From NCBI GenBank assembly GCA_003415625.1, contig PYIU01000002.1, positions 1,364,001-1,428,000 of the forward strand: a stretch of 64,000 nucleotides of DNA, written 5' to 3'. The first letter of the stretch is position 1, and every line of letters begins with the position of its first letter. The notes under the pieces are model-generated. The model had not been told where the DNA came from, searched no databases, and worked only from the letters and a program-made list of their open reading frames with translations. Position numbers and translations under genes: made by a program. This document shows, one piece after another, positions 1 to 13,100 of this stretch. The stretch is from Aquanectria penicillioides. Lineage: Eukaryota > Ascomycota > Sordariomycetes > Hypocreales > Nectriaceae.

Positions 1-3000
1 AGAGGGCTCTGGTGCAACATGACGACAGCGTCTAGCATCGGCATGTTTATTGAGATGTTACACCATTTTGCCCGCATTTGCTCTGCGAGCCGTCGGTGGC
101 TTGCACAAATCGACCCATACCATGCAGCTCCCTCCCACCGGTGTCTTACCTTGTTGCTTTTTGAAGATGAAAGATGAAAGCCTCAAGATTGATTGATAGG
201 TAGCCCGTCCAAGGCTCGTCCAAAGTCAATGCCAAGTCGGTTCTTACCGATGTCAAAGATCGGGCCGCAACTCGACGGTCAAACACTTCGGCTCCTTGGC
301 AAAGTCGAGGTTCGGCGTCACTTAAATGGTATCAAGGCTCAACTCAATGCCTTGATGGGGCATTTACCCCTCGCTACACAGCTGGAAACCGCGTCACCCA
401 TAACGGAGCCCTCACGAGACTCACTCGGCGGCCTCCGTCCTCTGGCCCGATGACCTCCTGCCCGATAACTATGATCTCAGCCTGCCTCCAACTCCTCTCC
501 TCTAACAGCCACTGCAGGCTTTAGGTCGACACTGTTCCTCTGTCACGCTGGCACATGCGCATGGCCGCTAACCCCCGCGTTGCCGAAGGCAACCCCGCAT
601 CCACAACCCTCCAATGGTGTTACAACGCGGCATCAGCGCGTAGATGGAAATTTGTTTCGCTCCTGCCGCGAATCGGCGCTGGTTGGACAGACACCACTGA
701 TGAGCCCGTGGTCTGGCCCATGACGGCCTATGCAGAGGATAAGTTAGTTATAGGTTTGGTATAGAGGCGCTTCATTTTCGGCTTTGTTTGCCATGGATCC
801 GTCGCCCACGTTGATTGATGTCATTGCCCACCATGCCCAATCCCTCACTCTACAAAACCCGCCTCTGTGCTCTGCAGACAGACGTTGGTGTCCCATCTAG
901 CGGTGAGAATACCAATTACCGAACATCTCTTTGGTGGATCTAGACCAATCCCCTCATAACGACAGCACGCTGCTCGGCCGGAGGGGGGAGGAGGCGAAGG
1001 GGACAACAAGGCTATCCTCATGCGTATAGGCATGCAAATAAATACCCATTCTATTGTCGGGTCTTCGCAACACGAGCTGCCTGCTGGGGTCAGCCACCGA
1101 CGCCCTCTTACGCAAAGCCACATCCTTCGAACAGGCATTTCATCCACAATACATCATCTCGCCCAGCATACCGGGACCATCTCTCAGCCATAAAAGTTAC
1201 GAGTCCACCAACCATGTCAAGGTTCATGTCGAAACTTTGATCCAGTTAAGCCTAATACGGCAGTGTCGCAAACGTCTAAGCCTCTTAGACGAGGGAAATG
1301 GCGCTCGGATGTCTAGAAGCTCCCTGTTTGGGTCCGCCTTTTAACCTCACTTATCCACCGGCAAGTCGCGGAAGGGTGATTGATGTGAGTAAAAAGGCTG
1401 CAGGTACACATGGAGGTATTCATTTGATATCTATTTTCTCCTCTCCCTGGTGGCACCGATGTCTTCACATGCTTCCCCCGAGTTCCTTGCCAATAAGTGG
1501 TGAGTCAAACAGGCTTCGCTGGCTGGCAGCACATTGTTAAAACCGATGGGAGCCTATTCTAGCCAGCTCACCGCTGCCGTCTGTCTCGTCTTGCGTGTCC
1601 TATGGTGTCGCCGATGACTCGGAGGTGATTTCTTGGCTGAGCTCTGGGCCGTCTCCGCAGCCACGTCTTCCTCAACGCCGACAGACTGCCATAAAAGCCA
1701 ACCCTTTGGAGCAAATGAATTACAAGGCCGAGACGGGCGCCTGGAGCGCGGTTTTCTGCCAAGAAAGGACTGCAGGTTATTGATGATCTGGCCCCGCCCA
1801 AGCACAGGGTATTCCCTTTCATCCAGCCCGCAACGACGGATGCGACGTGCTCTAGCTCTTGGTCTAGCTTCCGCCCTAGCTCTTGGCGAATTGAATTGGG
1901 ATCTGAGAGGGGTTCAAAGGCGTGGATCCTGTAACTTGTAACCTGTGAGCTGCAAGCCCGCCACCACGAAATGTTGTGCAACCAGCCGACGGGTGCAGCG
2001 CGAGTGCAGCGTGAGTGCAGAGTGCAGAGTGCAGAGTGCAGAACGCATAGTGCAGATGCGCACCAGCCGCAGGCCACGCCATCATGGCGAGAATGGCAGG
2101 CCGGCACAGCTCTGGTTCCATTGTTGATCAGGACTTGCATTTGCTACTCTGTCCACTTGTCCATTGGCCTGTCAAGAGGTGCATCCAACTGGGCCGTCTT
2201 TTACGAAGTCTCTCCGCACGTTCGCTTCACTTTCCAGTGTACTACCAGTGTAAGTGACGAGATAATTCAGCTCTTAGCTCTAAGCTCTCAGCCCTCATCT
2301 CTCTGCCGCCGCGATGCCGGCCTGGGATCCCAGACTTGGTCAAGTTAAATCAGGCTGAAAAGTGAAGAAAAAAACCCCCCCAGAAAAAAATTAAAATTTG
2401 CACTTGACTCTGTTTCTTTCAACGGCTACTCCGTATTCCTTTGGGGTTCCCCAACCCGATTACGGCCGATTCGGAGGCGGTGGATACCATCTAGAGAAAT
2501 TTTACCCTTCGCCCAGACTTTCCGATTCTAGGGCACAAATTCATTTGGAAAGTTTTCGTTCAACGATGCGGAGTACGTAGTCGGCCCTACCTTTCCTCTT
2601 TGACTTGGTGAGGTGGTGGATGTACCTGTCGTCGGTAACAGTCTTCCGCACGGTGTTGCTGTGCAATGATCTACGTACACAAGGGAAATGGGACCGGCAA
2701 TTACCACGACGCCCTTTTTTAACCTATTAAATTATTATTATTTTTTTGTTATTTTTCTCGAACTGTGAAATGCAAGCCACGGGCCGCCCACAGGCGGGCG
2801 CTATTGTCTCTGGCGTCTCAGTGCATCAAGCAGTCAGCCCTGAAAAGGCTGAAAATGCGAGTTACCTCCGGAGGCGCGAATTCCAGATCCCTTTGGACCC
2901 AGACCCAGACCCGGTGTCCAAGACTCAGCACCCGCTCTTTGTTTTGGTTTGTTATGGGCGTGGCCTCTTGTTCCAGGCTCGTGGGCCCGGCTCGTGATGT

Positions 3001-5322
3001 AATTCATCCTTCCCTTCGCTGACGCTCAGCTCCCGTTTCATTTCAGAGCCCACTACGGAGTACGGGTGTTGCAGTTGACAGTGAAACATGCGTGTACCCG
3101 GGATGAGATACGTTGCGCTTATTTTCATTTTTGTTTTATTTTGTTTTAATTTCATTTGCTCGAGTCCCGTACACTTTGCACCGCGCCCGGGCTTAGCAGG
3201 GGCAGGGCAAAATGGAAATGCTCTATTGTGACGCATTGGTGAATGAGGCAAGCCATTCAGGGTTCAACCACAACGCATTCAGTTGGAGTGCGCGATGGTG
3301 AGATGCGGCCATGGCGACGTGAGCCACTGACGGCGCCGAGGTAAACCACGTCTGCGGCCGCCGTTCGTGTAGCGAGCGCATTGCCATCTGTCAGACCATG
3401 CCCAATGCTCAGATCTACAGATTTTTGCTTCTGCAAGGTTTCCCCTCGGTACCCGTTCCGGGGTGTGACAAGCCCCAGCGGTGTCCGGTCACTTGCGCTG
3501 CTGCCGGGCCCGGGAAAGGCAGCGCAACAAAGGATGCCATTCCCGAAAGTGGGTGACGGAGGGTGCAAGAGAAGAAGGTGCGTGCGTCCCTTTGCGCAGC
3601 AGCATCGCCACTTTGATGTCAGGGCAGCGTCGTAACTTTCTTGTTGCCACCAGCGAAGGCAGCGAAAGCAGCCTAGGAGGGGGAGATGATCTCCCGGACC
3701 CCGAGAATCCCGTGCTGGGGGTGATTTTCGGTGTGGTTACTGCCGGCCGACGTCATTTTCCGTAGTCCGCGGGCGCACACACAATGGGCGGGAGCCTCGG
3801 CCAGCCTACAGGGTAAGCATCCGATATCTCGCACGAAATACTTGGTAGACGGCAAATACAGCTGAACAAAATATTGTCTCAGCGATTGTGGCAATTAACG
3901 CGGCCCTTGTAGATTTGGAATCCCTTGAGGGTGTGGAGTTAAATTCTCTTGTTCGATTTCATCTTCATGTCTGCTTTTGCCAAGATGCCAACACACTCTA
4001 GTTCAACGCTACTAATGACAGTCAGTTGACAAAACCCTGCCGCAGCCATATGACCACGTCATACCGACATATACCCAGATAAGATGAATACCTCGACACG
4101 CAATCCATTTCTTGCATGTGAAACCCACTGACAGGTTTCATAACACTGGAAACATTTAGATAAGACCCTAGGGCAAGTATGAACTCCCCGTGGTGGGATA
4201 GTTCGAGGGTATTACAGGCATCTACCCTACGAGCTACTCACCGCATTGCTAACTGCGGAAAGCAAAAACAGCTGCTCATCTATGCTTATCAACATAACAA
4301 CTAGATAGATCATTCAGTGTATTTCATTTATTGCCCTAAAGTTAATCGCTATCAACACATGGAATAGTGAGATTGAGACAACTACCTCGTTCTGGCAGCG
4401 TGACTAACCTAATGCCAAGGCAATCTATTCTGATTTGACCGAGGTCTTCTCAAATAAGAGAAAAACCATAATCTTCTCGATGAATGCCTCGAGTTCCATA
4501 TGTTTCGTTTCGGAGCTGATGCCGGCGTTCAAAAATCCCCATAAAAGTAACAAGCGGAGTACAGCTGAAATAGATGTGAAGAACTGGTGTACAAGGTGCC
4601 GCGCAAATTGACCATGGCATATTTGGGCAGATGTTCGTCGGGACCAGAAAATTTACAGGAAATCACTGTACGCTTATGTATTTCGAGCACCTATACATGA
4701 CACATTTGGAAAATGAGAGTGCCTAAAAGTTTGCGTAGGCCTAATTCAATTTTCACACAGTTCTTTCCAATTGGAAACCCTCAAGAACTGACAATGTCGC
4801 TAAGACTCTGAATATTTCAACTCTGATGGGCGGATGACCTACTATGCGTACAAAGCTTTTAGGATGTGAGTGAAATATGGCCTGCTTGACCACATTCTAA
4901 GCAATGGTGATGCGTGTATCACAATCTCACTAGGTCGCCCATAACGCAATCTATTCCGAGAGCTATGCTCAGTGATTGACAGCAACATGAGACGAATGGT
5001 GGGAATATGTGCTTTGAGCACATGAAAATAGACAGAATTGCAACGACAACACTGAACCCTATTTGTAGTGAAACCAGTATTGTGCATGGCTCTAGCTGAA
5101 CACTCGACGATAGTCTTTTTACGCCGATACCTCCAGGAGCCACATGGTTGTTTAGTCCCTGAGACAACAAGGAACTAAATTTCCTTTTAGATAAGTACTT
5201 CATGAACTAAAAAGAAAACAAAAAAAACACATAGTAGACAATACTATATATGCGATTTTGGTGATGACCATTGCTTGGGTAAGAAGGCCGGGCCTTGGTT
5301 TGGGCTGCCCTGACTGTGTCGT
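1..5322. other. Region without recognisable genes
   Basis: No reading frame here looks like a conserved protein, and no exon chain with convincing splice sites could be built. Positions 2013-2045 hold a short tandem array of an AGTGCAG-like 7-mer. Bases 1-3,800 are GC-moderate. From about 3,830 the DNA becomes visibly richer in A and T and stays so through the accessory block that follows. Two short overlapping minus-strand frames at 4,842-5,203 have no recognisable content. The right end is the 3' flank of the NLR-like gene. Confidence 0.5.
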
Positions 5323-8300
5323 CTACCACTCCGCGTAGGATCTGTAAGCAGATAGATCGGAGAAAATTTGGTCATTCCTCTCGGGATCTTCGTCCATTGG
5401 ATGGAATTCTTCTTGAGTGTCGAGTTTGATATATTTCTCTTCCCACCACAGCTTGAGTTCGGACATGGGAGGCCAATCCCCGCCACCCTTGCCGCGTCTA
5501 TTCTCAGCAGATCGCTGTCCATTTTCACCGCGTCTTTCCTTGAAATGCGTGCGGCGGAGATGCGCAGCAGCGTTGTAGTAAGCTCCATACTGTTTGCCAG
5601 CGAGACAAAACTTGCACTTATCTAGAGGAACAAAAGGTTGGAGCTTTGAGATTATGCCGATTGTGGCAGGGTCCCGACATATGAATTTCTTGACTCCGAG
5701 TTCGTGGGTGTTCATCATGTGCCTTCGAAGTTCGTGGTCGCCTCGGAAACCCTCAGGGTGTTTGTTACACTGATCGCAAAAGACTCTCATTCGCCAATTT
5801 TTCGACACCTTATTCTCGTGCCTAGGATTGGCAGAAAGTGTAGCGATGCCATCACCACTATTACTTGAGAAGACGAATGGATCATTTGACTCCTTTTCGG
5901 TTGACTCTTCAACATCCTCTCCCAGGTCCCACAACTCGGCTTGTTCTGCCGCCTGGGATCGTTCAGCAGCCGGAGGGACAATATATTCTTGGCTCAATAA
6001 TCCGGATTGTGATTGAATCATGTCTCCAGCCTGCACTCGCATTGACGGAAGTGGGCGTATCTGCTCTGCTGTTTGATCTTCATTGAATCTTGACTTCGGA
6101 TTTGTTTGTTCATCATACATCTTCGACCAGTTGCTGTTTACATTTGCAGAAGGCGGAGCGATTGTAGGCGGCGTCTCTTCGGTTTGTTCATCGGCAGGAT
6201 TATGACTGTCAGAAATTTGTGGCGTTGGAAGGGAATAAAATCTGCGGGTTATCTCTCTCCAAGGGAATGCCCGGATATGTTCTTGAAGATTCACGTTTCG
6301 TTGATGGGTCTCCTTGTCGAAATCGAACCTTTTCGGGCTGTATACCATCATATCTTCTTCGGCCTGTATATATAAAAGCTCAAGACAGAAGGCATCGCTG
6401 AAGGTCTCGACCTGAAGCCAAGTGAGCAGGCTCCCCCAGGTACGTAATGAACCAGGCAGTTGCGACTGGATACTCTCGGGCAATGGGCGTCCCTCTTCCA
6501 AAGGTACAAGCCGCGAGTGGACATCAGAACCCAAAGGCTTTTTTTGAAGATACCCTTCATCGAGTGGCAACAACCCAATTCCAGCGGGGGTGGGAAGAGT
6601 CGGGAAATCCATGGACCATGAGAGGGATGAGTTGGCAAGACCTTCTTGAGTATTAGAGATCTCTATCTGAGAGCCAGTCCAGTTATTGCGAGACGTAGAA
6701 ATATCACATGCCGATTGTGAATATTTACGGGCATTTAGTCTCGGGTTGCGTATTGGCCTTGGAGATGGTTGAAGGTTGTGGTACTTCTTGACATGATTCT
6801 TCAATGCCTGAGCTGATACGAAAGGAGGATATCGACAGTCGGGGAAGCTGCATTGGAAACATCGAATATGAGACATCTCATGGTCCAGGCACAGTTTTTC
6901 CGTCTCAAAGCCTAAGGTAGCCCGGGAGCAAAGATGCAGTCGACATGTAAATGCTGAGAAGCGAAAGTTGTCCTTGAAGGATTCTATCTCCTGGGTAGAA
7001 ACGCCAGGATAGGCGCTCAGGTTTAGCAAGGCTCTCACGATCTCTTGATATGATGTGAGCATGGCTGTGAGACCTTCGATTGCACAAGAAGGTTGGGAGG
7101 GTTCTCCTGTATCTGATTCTACGATCAGCAACTGTCGGGATTCTGTAAATGATATTAAAACGTACGACGTGCTTGAGAAAGTTGAGACTCTAAATTCTTG
7201 AGAGATCTGTTCATCAAAAATCCCCGAAGAAGACGAGAGAGGACAGGGTTGTGCCTCAATGACATTAATCGTTCGTCGACCAACGCCGTTTTCTTGGGTG
7301 ATTGGTCGATGCCTGTAGTGTTGAACGATTTCTCAAGCTCATCCGCCAGTCGAGAAGCCAGATCGAACAATGCCGAATTTGCATCAAGTTCACTTGTCGA
7401 GTTACAAAGAGACAAAACATACTCGACCCAATACTCGGTCGCATATATATGAAGGCCATGAAGTCCCTTAACCACTCTAATGTATTTATCTTGCTCTGGA
7501 TAAGCCTGACAGAAAACATGGGCCCCAGCGAGCAGACAACAAAGAGTAGCGGTCCCATGCTCTAATAGAACGTCATGATATCGCAAAGCTAAGTTGCTTT
7601 TGGAGGTTTGGAGAAACCTGGAACATCGGTTAGCACTGTGCTAGCCTGTCCTCGTGTTACTTACTCTCTCACTGAAATGTGAATGAATGACAGAGTTGTA
7701 TCTCGCCTTTCTTCAATTAGTGGCCCACATACATCTAGAATATATGGGGGAACAAGACGCGTGATATTTGAGCCCCCGGAGCTGAAAGAGACAGCAGACA
7801 AGAATTCCAGTTTCCTCAGCGGGCGTTTGGCGAAAGCAACCCAACCTAGCACATGTTTGACACGACCAACGGATGTTGGGTCCAACTGGACTAGGATTTG
7901 CGTCAAAATCTTTCGGTAGCTTAAGAAATGTGAGTGTAGTTGCTTCGGAACAGGGCGAGTAATTACTTACAAATCCATCAGCTCCTCCGGCAACTGATTG
8001 ACTGAGGTCTTAATTTCCTCGCAGCTGTAGAAAATATTCCTAGATAGGTGATCGAGAACAAGTCGAGCATAAAGAAACATTCCTTGGATAACGTCAATTG
8101 AAGAATAAAGAGGGGGGGGGGGGGGGGGGTTGAAGATCGCATACCGTCTGTTTTTGACGCAATCGCTTCCTGAATTTCTTCAATTTCGCTCTGCCCGATA
8201 TCGAGCTGAGAAAACCTCTTTTCGTATAACCGACTCAATCTTTGGTAAGTGTAGAGTCGTATAGCTCCTTGCACTTCTTTCTTCTCCTCAGTGAGCGAGA

Positions 8301-9715
8301 TAATTTGTCTTCGACGAAGTCTGCTAAGCGGTATTGACGGGGTCCGGGCTGATATCAGGACCTTACAGGTGGTAGTACCTGGATGGGCGGATTTCGTGAT
8401 CTGGTTGATCAAATTTACAAGAACCTTCTGTTTCTCTCGTTCGCATTCATCTAAGCCATCGATGATCATCCATACACATTCCGTCTGACCTGGTGCAGCA
8501 GACAAACTCTTTAAGAGAGTTTGCAACAGTTGTTCAAGTATAGCTGTAGTAGGGCTCTTTTTTCCTAAAATGCACTCTTCATAAGTATGGGCGACTAAGT
8601 CATCGTCTTTTCGAAGTAGTTGGGTTAGTAGGGACCTCAAGATTTGCTCATAGGTCGTGGACGAAGAATATAAATAGGTGCAAAAATGGCTGATGACGAA
8701 CTTCTTCCCCGACTTCATGAAATTGACTAATTGAGTCATTAACACGCTTTTTCCAGATCCAGGGGTCCCCTGCATCCAAAGAACAGCCGTGTCTGGTTTA
8801 GAGTCGCACCAAGACCTGACTTTGGGATTTTGCAGGATCCATCCACAGGTTCCAGGATACTCAAATCCCTCTGCAGATATAGAGTCAAAAATTGTTACCT
8901 GGTCAGATTCGTTCATCTTCATCCAGGATGTTATAAACTCCATCTTTCGCGCTGTTTGTTCTTCTTCAAACTGGTGCAGTTGTGTGTTGCTCTCTTCCCT
9001 CCAGGTAAGAATTTCCTGACGCATCTTTTGCGTCTGAACGATATTTAGAGCGTTGGCCTCTTGATCAACCAAGTCTCCATGCTGCTTCAAATCTTCCAGA
9101 ATATTGTCAAATCGCCTCTGGAAGCGACCCCATGAGGTGAGGAATAGAACTTTCCAGCCTAAACTGCGTGAGTTGATTCCGAGGAAAACGAAAAAAAAAA
9201 GTCCTTCAGAGTTACTAACCGCTGCGGCGCAAAAGTTTGTAAACATGCTTATGAAATTGAAGAATATCGGCATAAAACACCGCCAAGGTCTGCTGGAAGT
9301 TCGCATTGGTGACAAACGTGATACTGAGCATCTCAAACCTCCCGAGCGATGAAGCAATTCTAGCGTAACCCTTGATGATGTGTTCGAATGCTTCCACATA
9401 TTCTGAAGCGATCATCAAGACAAGGGTAATGGGAGCCCATATCCATGGCAAGTAGGGCGTACCATTACACAAAATGTCAAGTGCCTTGGAATAGTGCTCG
9501 ATGCCTCTGAACAGGGGCACGAGACGTCGCATATAGCGAAGCGACTGTCTCGCAGCGAGTTGATTCTCAATATCAAGAGCCACATCTTTGACTTGCTGGA
9601 TGGTGATGCGGTCAAAGTCTCTCGAATCTCCTGGTGCAATCGTTTGATTCAAGTCATCAAATGCCGTCTTCAACGTCTGCCTTGCAAGGGCCGATACAGC
9701 AGGTGTCAATGGCAT
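5323..9715 (-). CDS. NLR-like STAND protein: DUF7708-like N-terminus, NACHT, winged helix, C2H2 zinc fingers
   Basis: Six coding segments can be chained: 9715-9220, 9158-8145, 8082-7971, 7919-7665, 7617 to about 7166, and about 7142-5323, giving roughly 1,385 residues. Introns 1-4 have GT/AG ends (acceptors TTTAG, CCAAG, TTAAG, CCAG) and keep frame. Residues 1-165 resemble the DUF7708-type helical N-terminus of fungal STAND proteins ([11 protein letters not shown] motif). A coiled region follows, then a NACHT NTPase with P-loop GTPGSGKS near residues 296-303 and Walker B IIDGLDE near 396-402. A winged-helix segment (near [13 protein letters not shown]) and a helical segment follow. The last segment has two Cys/His clusters, near residue 842 and in the C-terminal third (CDQCN...[11 protein letters not shown]), plus a basic Lys/Arg tract. 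Family knowledge suggests a role in nonself or stress sensing with NTP-driven switching; that role is inferred. The join at 7143-7165 is unsettled: either a missing T in a T4 run (plus-strand A 7157-7160) or a 23-nt intron GTACGT...TTACAG. Both keep frame. Confidence 0.8.
8112..8129. repeat. G18 homopolymer inside an intron of the NLR-like gene
   Basis: Eighteen consecutive G on the plus strand, so C18 in the pre-mRNA. It lies within intron 8144-8083 of the NLR-like gene, between donor GTATGC and acceptor CCAAG. It fills much of a 62-nt intron and would act as a long pyrimidine tract. Its exact length is doubtful given other homopolymer problems in this window. Confidence 0.85.
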
Positions 9716-10183
9716 CTTGAGCGGCGACTAGAATAATGGGGTATATGGATACATTTAGGATGGGAGAGGGGGAAAAGTGACCTTGGATTCTTATCGGTTT
9801 AGTTGAAGCTGACATAGACCAGACAGCCTTGCCAATGAAGGAAGTGTGATCCAGGCATCCAGCACCCAGCCACCACTAGATAATTGTAATTTCTATTGCA
9901 AATGTTGGGGGTCACAACAAGTTTGCAGATAGCCAATCAGATATATGATGTCCTCCAATAATTCGAATGGAGTTTGCCTCGTGGTTCGCCGGCAGCCTCA
10001 CAGCTGTCGCTGTGGCTAAGAGTTGGCATTCACAGCCCAACGAGGCTATGTCGCTTTTGGAAGGCACTTCTCCGAGGCCTATGGTATTCTGATAAATCCC
10101 ATTCTTATATCAAGGCTTGCTCTATCACATAAGAGTATTCTCAGTGGATTATTCATTACTTCAGGCGAACCTGTCCCGCACAA
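9716..10183. promoter_or_regulatory. Divergent promoter region between NLR-like and SNF2-like genes
   Basis: A 468-base spacer separates the start codons of the two divergently transcribed genes, so it must hold both promoters and 5' leaders. It is AT-rich. No specific factor site was identified. Shared regulation is only an inference from the head-to-head layout. Confidence 0.4.
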
Positions 10184-13100
10184 ATGGACACACCATATTA
10201 CCAACCGACGAAACGACCGCGGCTTGATGAAGCATCAAACTCTAGATTTCCATCAACCGAGAATCACCCATCGAATTCGCAGTCGGAAAATGCTTGGGTA
10301 TCTTTCGAAACCGCTCCTTCGGCCAATTTCGCTGCACTGCCCATCCAGACTCCAGCCGAATGGACAATCTTCGAAAGATCCGCTTCCTTTGGATCGGGCA
10401 GTGCCAGTGGATCTGTGAATCCTGGATTTCAGCTCAATATGATACCTGGAATACCAACACGGAACCCCCACTATGGAGCACAGCATCCTGGGATTTTAGA
10501 GCAAGTTGACTCATGGGCTCCTTCATCCTGGTCTCCTAATAGCTATCCACATCTTCAAACATCACTATTACAGGACAGAACTGCCGGGCTCGTGACAGAG
10601 AGTCATATTCTGGATTTTTATCCAACTTCTTATGTCTCTCATCCAAAGTCTTCAACATTAGCTCTCCCAAACCCAGAACCTTTTCAACCAACATGTCCGA
10701 TCGGAACCCAACCGTTGACCATTCCCACAAATCTCTTCACAAACTGGCCGGATTATAACGGTGCAACATTACTTACCCCATATTCAAGAGGATTTGAACC
10801 GACTACGATTGTTTGCTTTGGAATGGTACTATTAATTTATGAAAATTTTACTTTGCTGCTCTAATAGATTACCCTAGATTCCCGCTATCTCCGCCAGATG
10901 CGAAGCTCAAGTTGCAGAAAAGACGCGGATTCCGTCATTTCCAGTCAAATTAGCCACATCTACGACTTTCAATATCAAAGGGCATCCGGATACGCATGGT
11001 CGGATTCCATCCGAGCATGGCCAAATGGTTCAGGGCCTTCTTGATGAGCCGTCTTTGGTTCTCCATGCGTCATGCACCATCTCCAATCATCAAAAAGCGA
11101 CTAGTGCTACGAAAACTCTAGCATTACTAGAATCCATCTTAGAGATAACCGTATACGGGCCTTTTGATCTCTTTGAAGAGATCGGCGATTGGTTTGAAGA
11201 ATATAATGTGTTCCTTCAAGATCCAAAAGAGTCCCATCTACATGCGAGATACTGCAATCCTCAAAGACTTTCGGCAGATGATACCAACTCTTTCCCTTTC
11301 GTTCATGATGTGATTGCACAAAAATGCAGATCTCTTCATCTTCAGGATATAACGGAGAAGCCTGAATTATTGGATGTGTTGAGCAGCCATGTTGACCTGA
11401 CTGAGACCCCGCAACCTACTGCGATACAAGCAAGGCTTAAAAGGTGATAACCTTTTTTCTCAACCATCTCAACTTTTTGATTGACAAAAGTAAAAGGCAC
11501 CAGAAACAAGCACTCACTTTTATGCTGCGCCGAGAAAGGGGTTGGAATTTCCGCAACCAACATCCAAGAGACATATGGGAAATTCTAGACACAGAGCAAG
11601 GCAGATTGTTAGTTGCAGCCCTTTCCAACCATCATGGGAAACATGCTTTTGTAATATGAGCTATTATACTCACATTATCCTAGGTTCTTCAATGGCGTTT
11701 CTGGGGCCACTCAAGTCGATCAACCTCCTCCATTCTACGGTGGTGTCATTGCAGACCCAATGGGTCTAGGGAAGACTTTGACCATGATAGCCCTAGTCGC
11801 AACCGATCTTGAAGGCGATGGAAAGAATCCATCACAAACGCCAACTGAAACTAGTAGGGTTTGTGTACCAACAACTCTCATTGTCGTACCACCACCACGT
11901 AAGTGTCACATTAAGTCTATATCAACATTAATTTCTAAAAGGGCAACAGTTATGGGCACATGGGAAGAGCAATTGTCAGAGTAAGTTCATTCATCCGTCA
12001 TCGGAGCAACCTAACAATGGAGTAGACATGTGATTAAAAATAGGCTTCAACATCGATGTCATCATGGGAAGTTTAGGTTAAGCGGCTATATTGAGCTCCA
12101 AAACCTAAATGTTGTATTAACTACATACCACACAATATCCGCTGAATGGAACGCGGGGAAGACCCGTGCCAGTTCTATCTTCTTTTCGGTTCATTGGAGA
12201 AGAATTATTCTGGATGAAGGTAAATGATTGGATAGCCGCTCAAAAGGAATAACTAGAACTAACAAAGATAGCGCATTTCATCCGGAATGGAAACTCAAGA
12301 ATGGCCCAAGCTATTTGCGCGCTTGATGCTGGCGCTCGGTGGGCGGTCACTGGTACTCCAATACAGAACCGTCTCAGTGACCTTGCAACTCTGTTGAAAT
12401 TTATTCGAGTCTACCCATATACTGACCCAAGGTCCTTTGAGGCTGATATATCTCGTCTGTGGAAACAGGGGCAAGATGAAGAAGCTGTGAAGCGATTGAA
12501 ACGACTTTCGGCTTGCCTCTTACTTCGTCGACCGAAAGATACAATCAGCTTACCACCACGTCGAGACCTGCAGTGTCCAATTGACTTTAGCCAGGAAGAA
12601 AGATTACTATACGACGAAATACGCCAAAAAGCCATCATCAGCATTGATGAAGCTCTACAAAGGGACTCTGAGCAGTCAAGAGCCGGCGTGTATGTCAATG
12701 TTCTACAACAAATTGAATCATTGCGCCTAGTGTGCAACCTCGGGCTTCACTATCATGCACATGAGGCTGCCTCATCTCAACTCTGCCAAGAGACCAATGA
12801 TTGGGTCGGTGTGGCACAGAGGACATTTAACCTGCAGCGAGAGATGGGGCCAATTATTTGTGTGCACTGCGAATCGACACTGGAAATCACCGAAAGCCTT
12901 CTCGATGACCCTCTTGGCGTGTCACAAATGCCTCAGTTCACACGTTGCTTGAGATTCATTTGCAGTGAATGTATTCAGGGGATATCAGGTAGCAAGCGGA
13001 GCCTTTCGTGCGGTCACAAGCCATCTTGCCCTGTGGCACCTGTGACAATGAATGGCAATGTTTTTGAAGTCAGCCCGGATCGAACAACTTCACGTGGAAA

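Noticed and set aside
2013..2045. Short direct repeats resembling a CRISPR array
   Set aside because: Seven-base unit without spacers in a eukaryotic context; a simple tandem repeat.
1568..2140. 190-codon minus-strand frame
   Set aside because: It owes its length to the GTGCAGA-type tandem repeat (Leu-Cys-Thr-Leu-His repeats) and has no family-like features.
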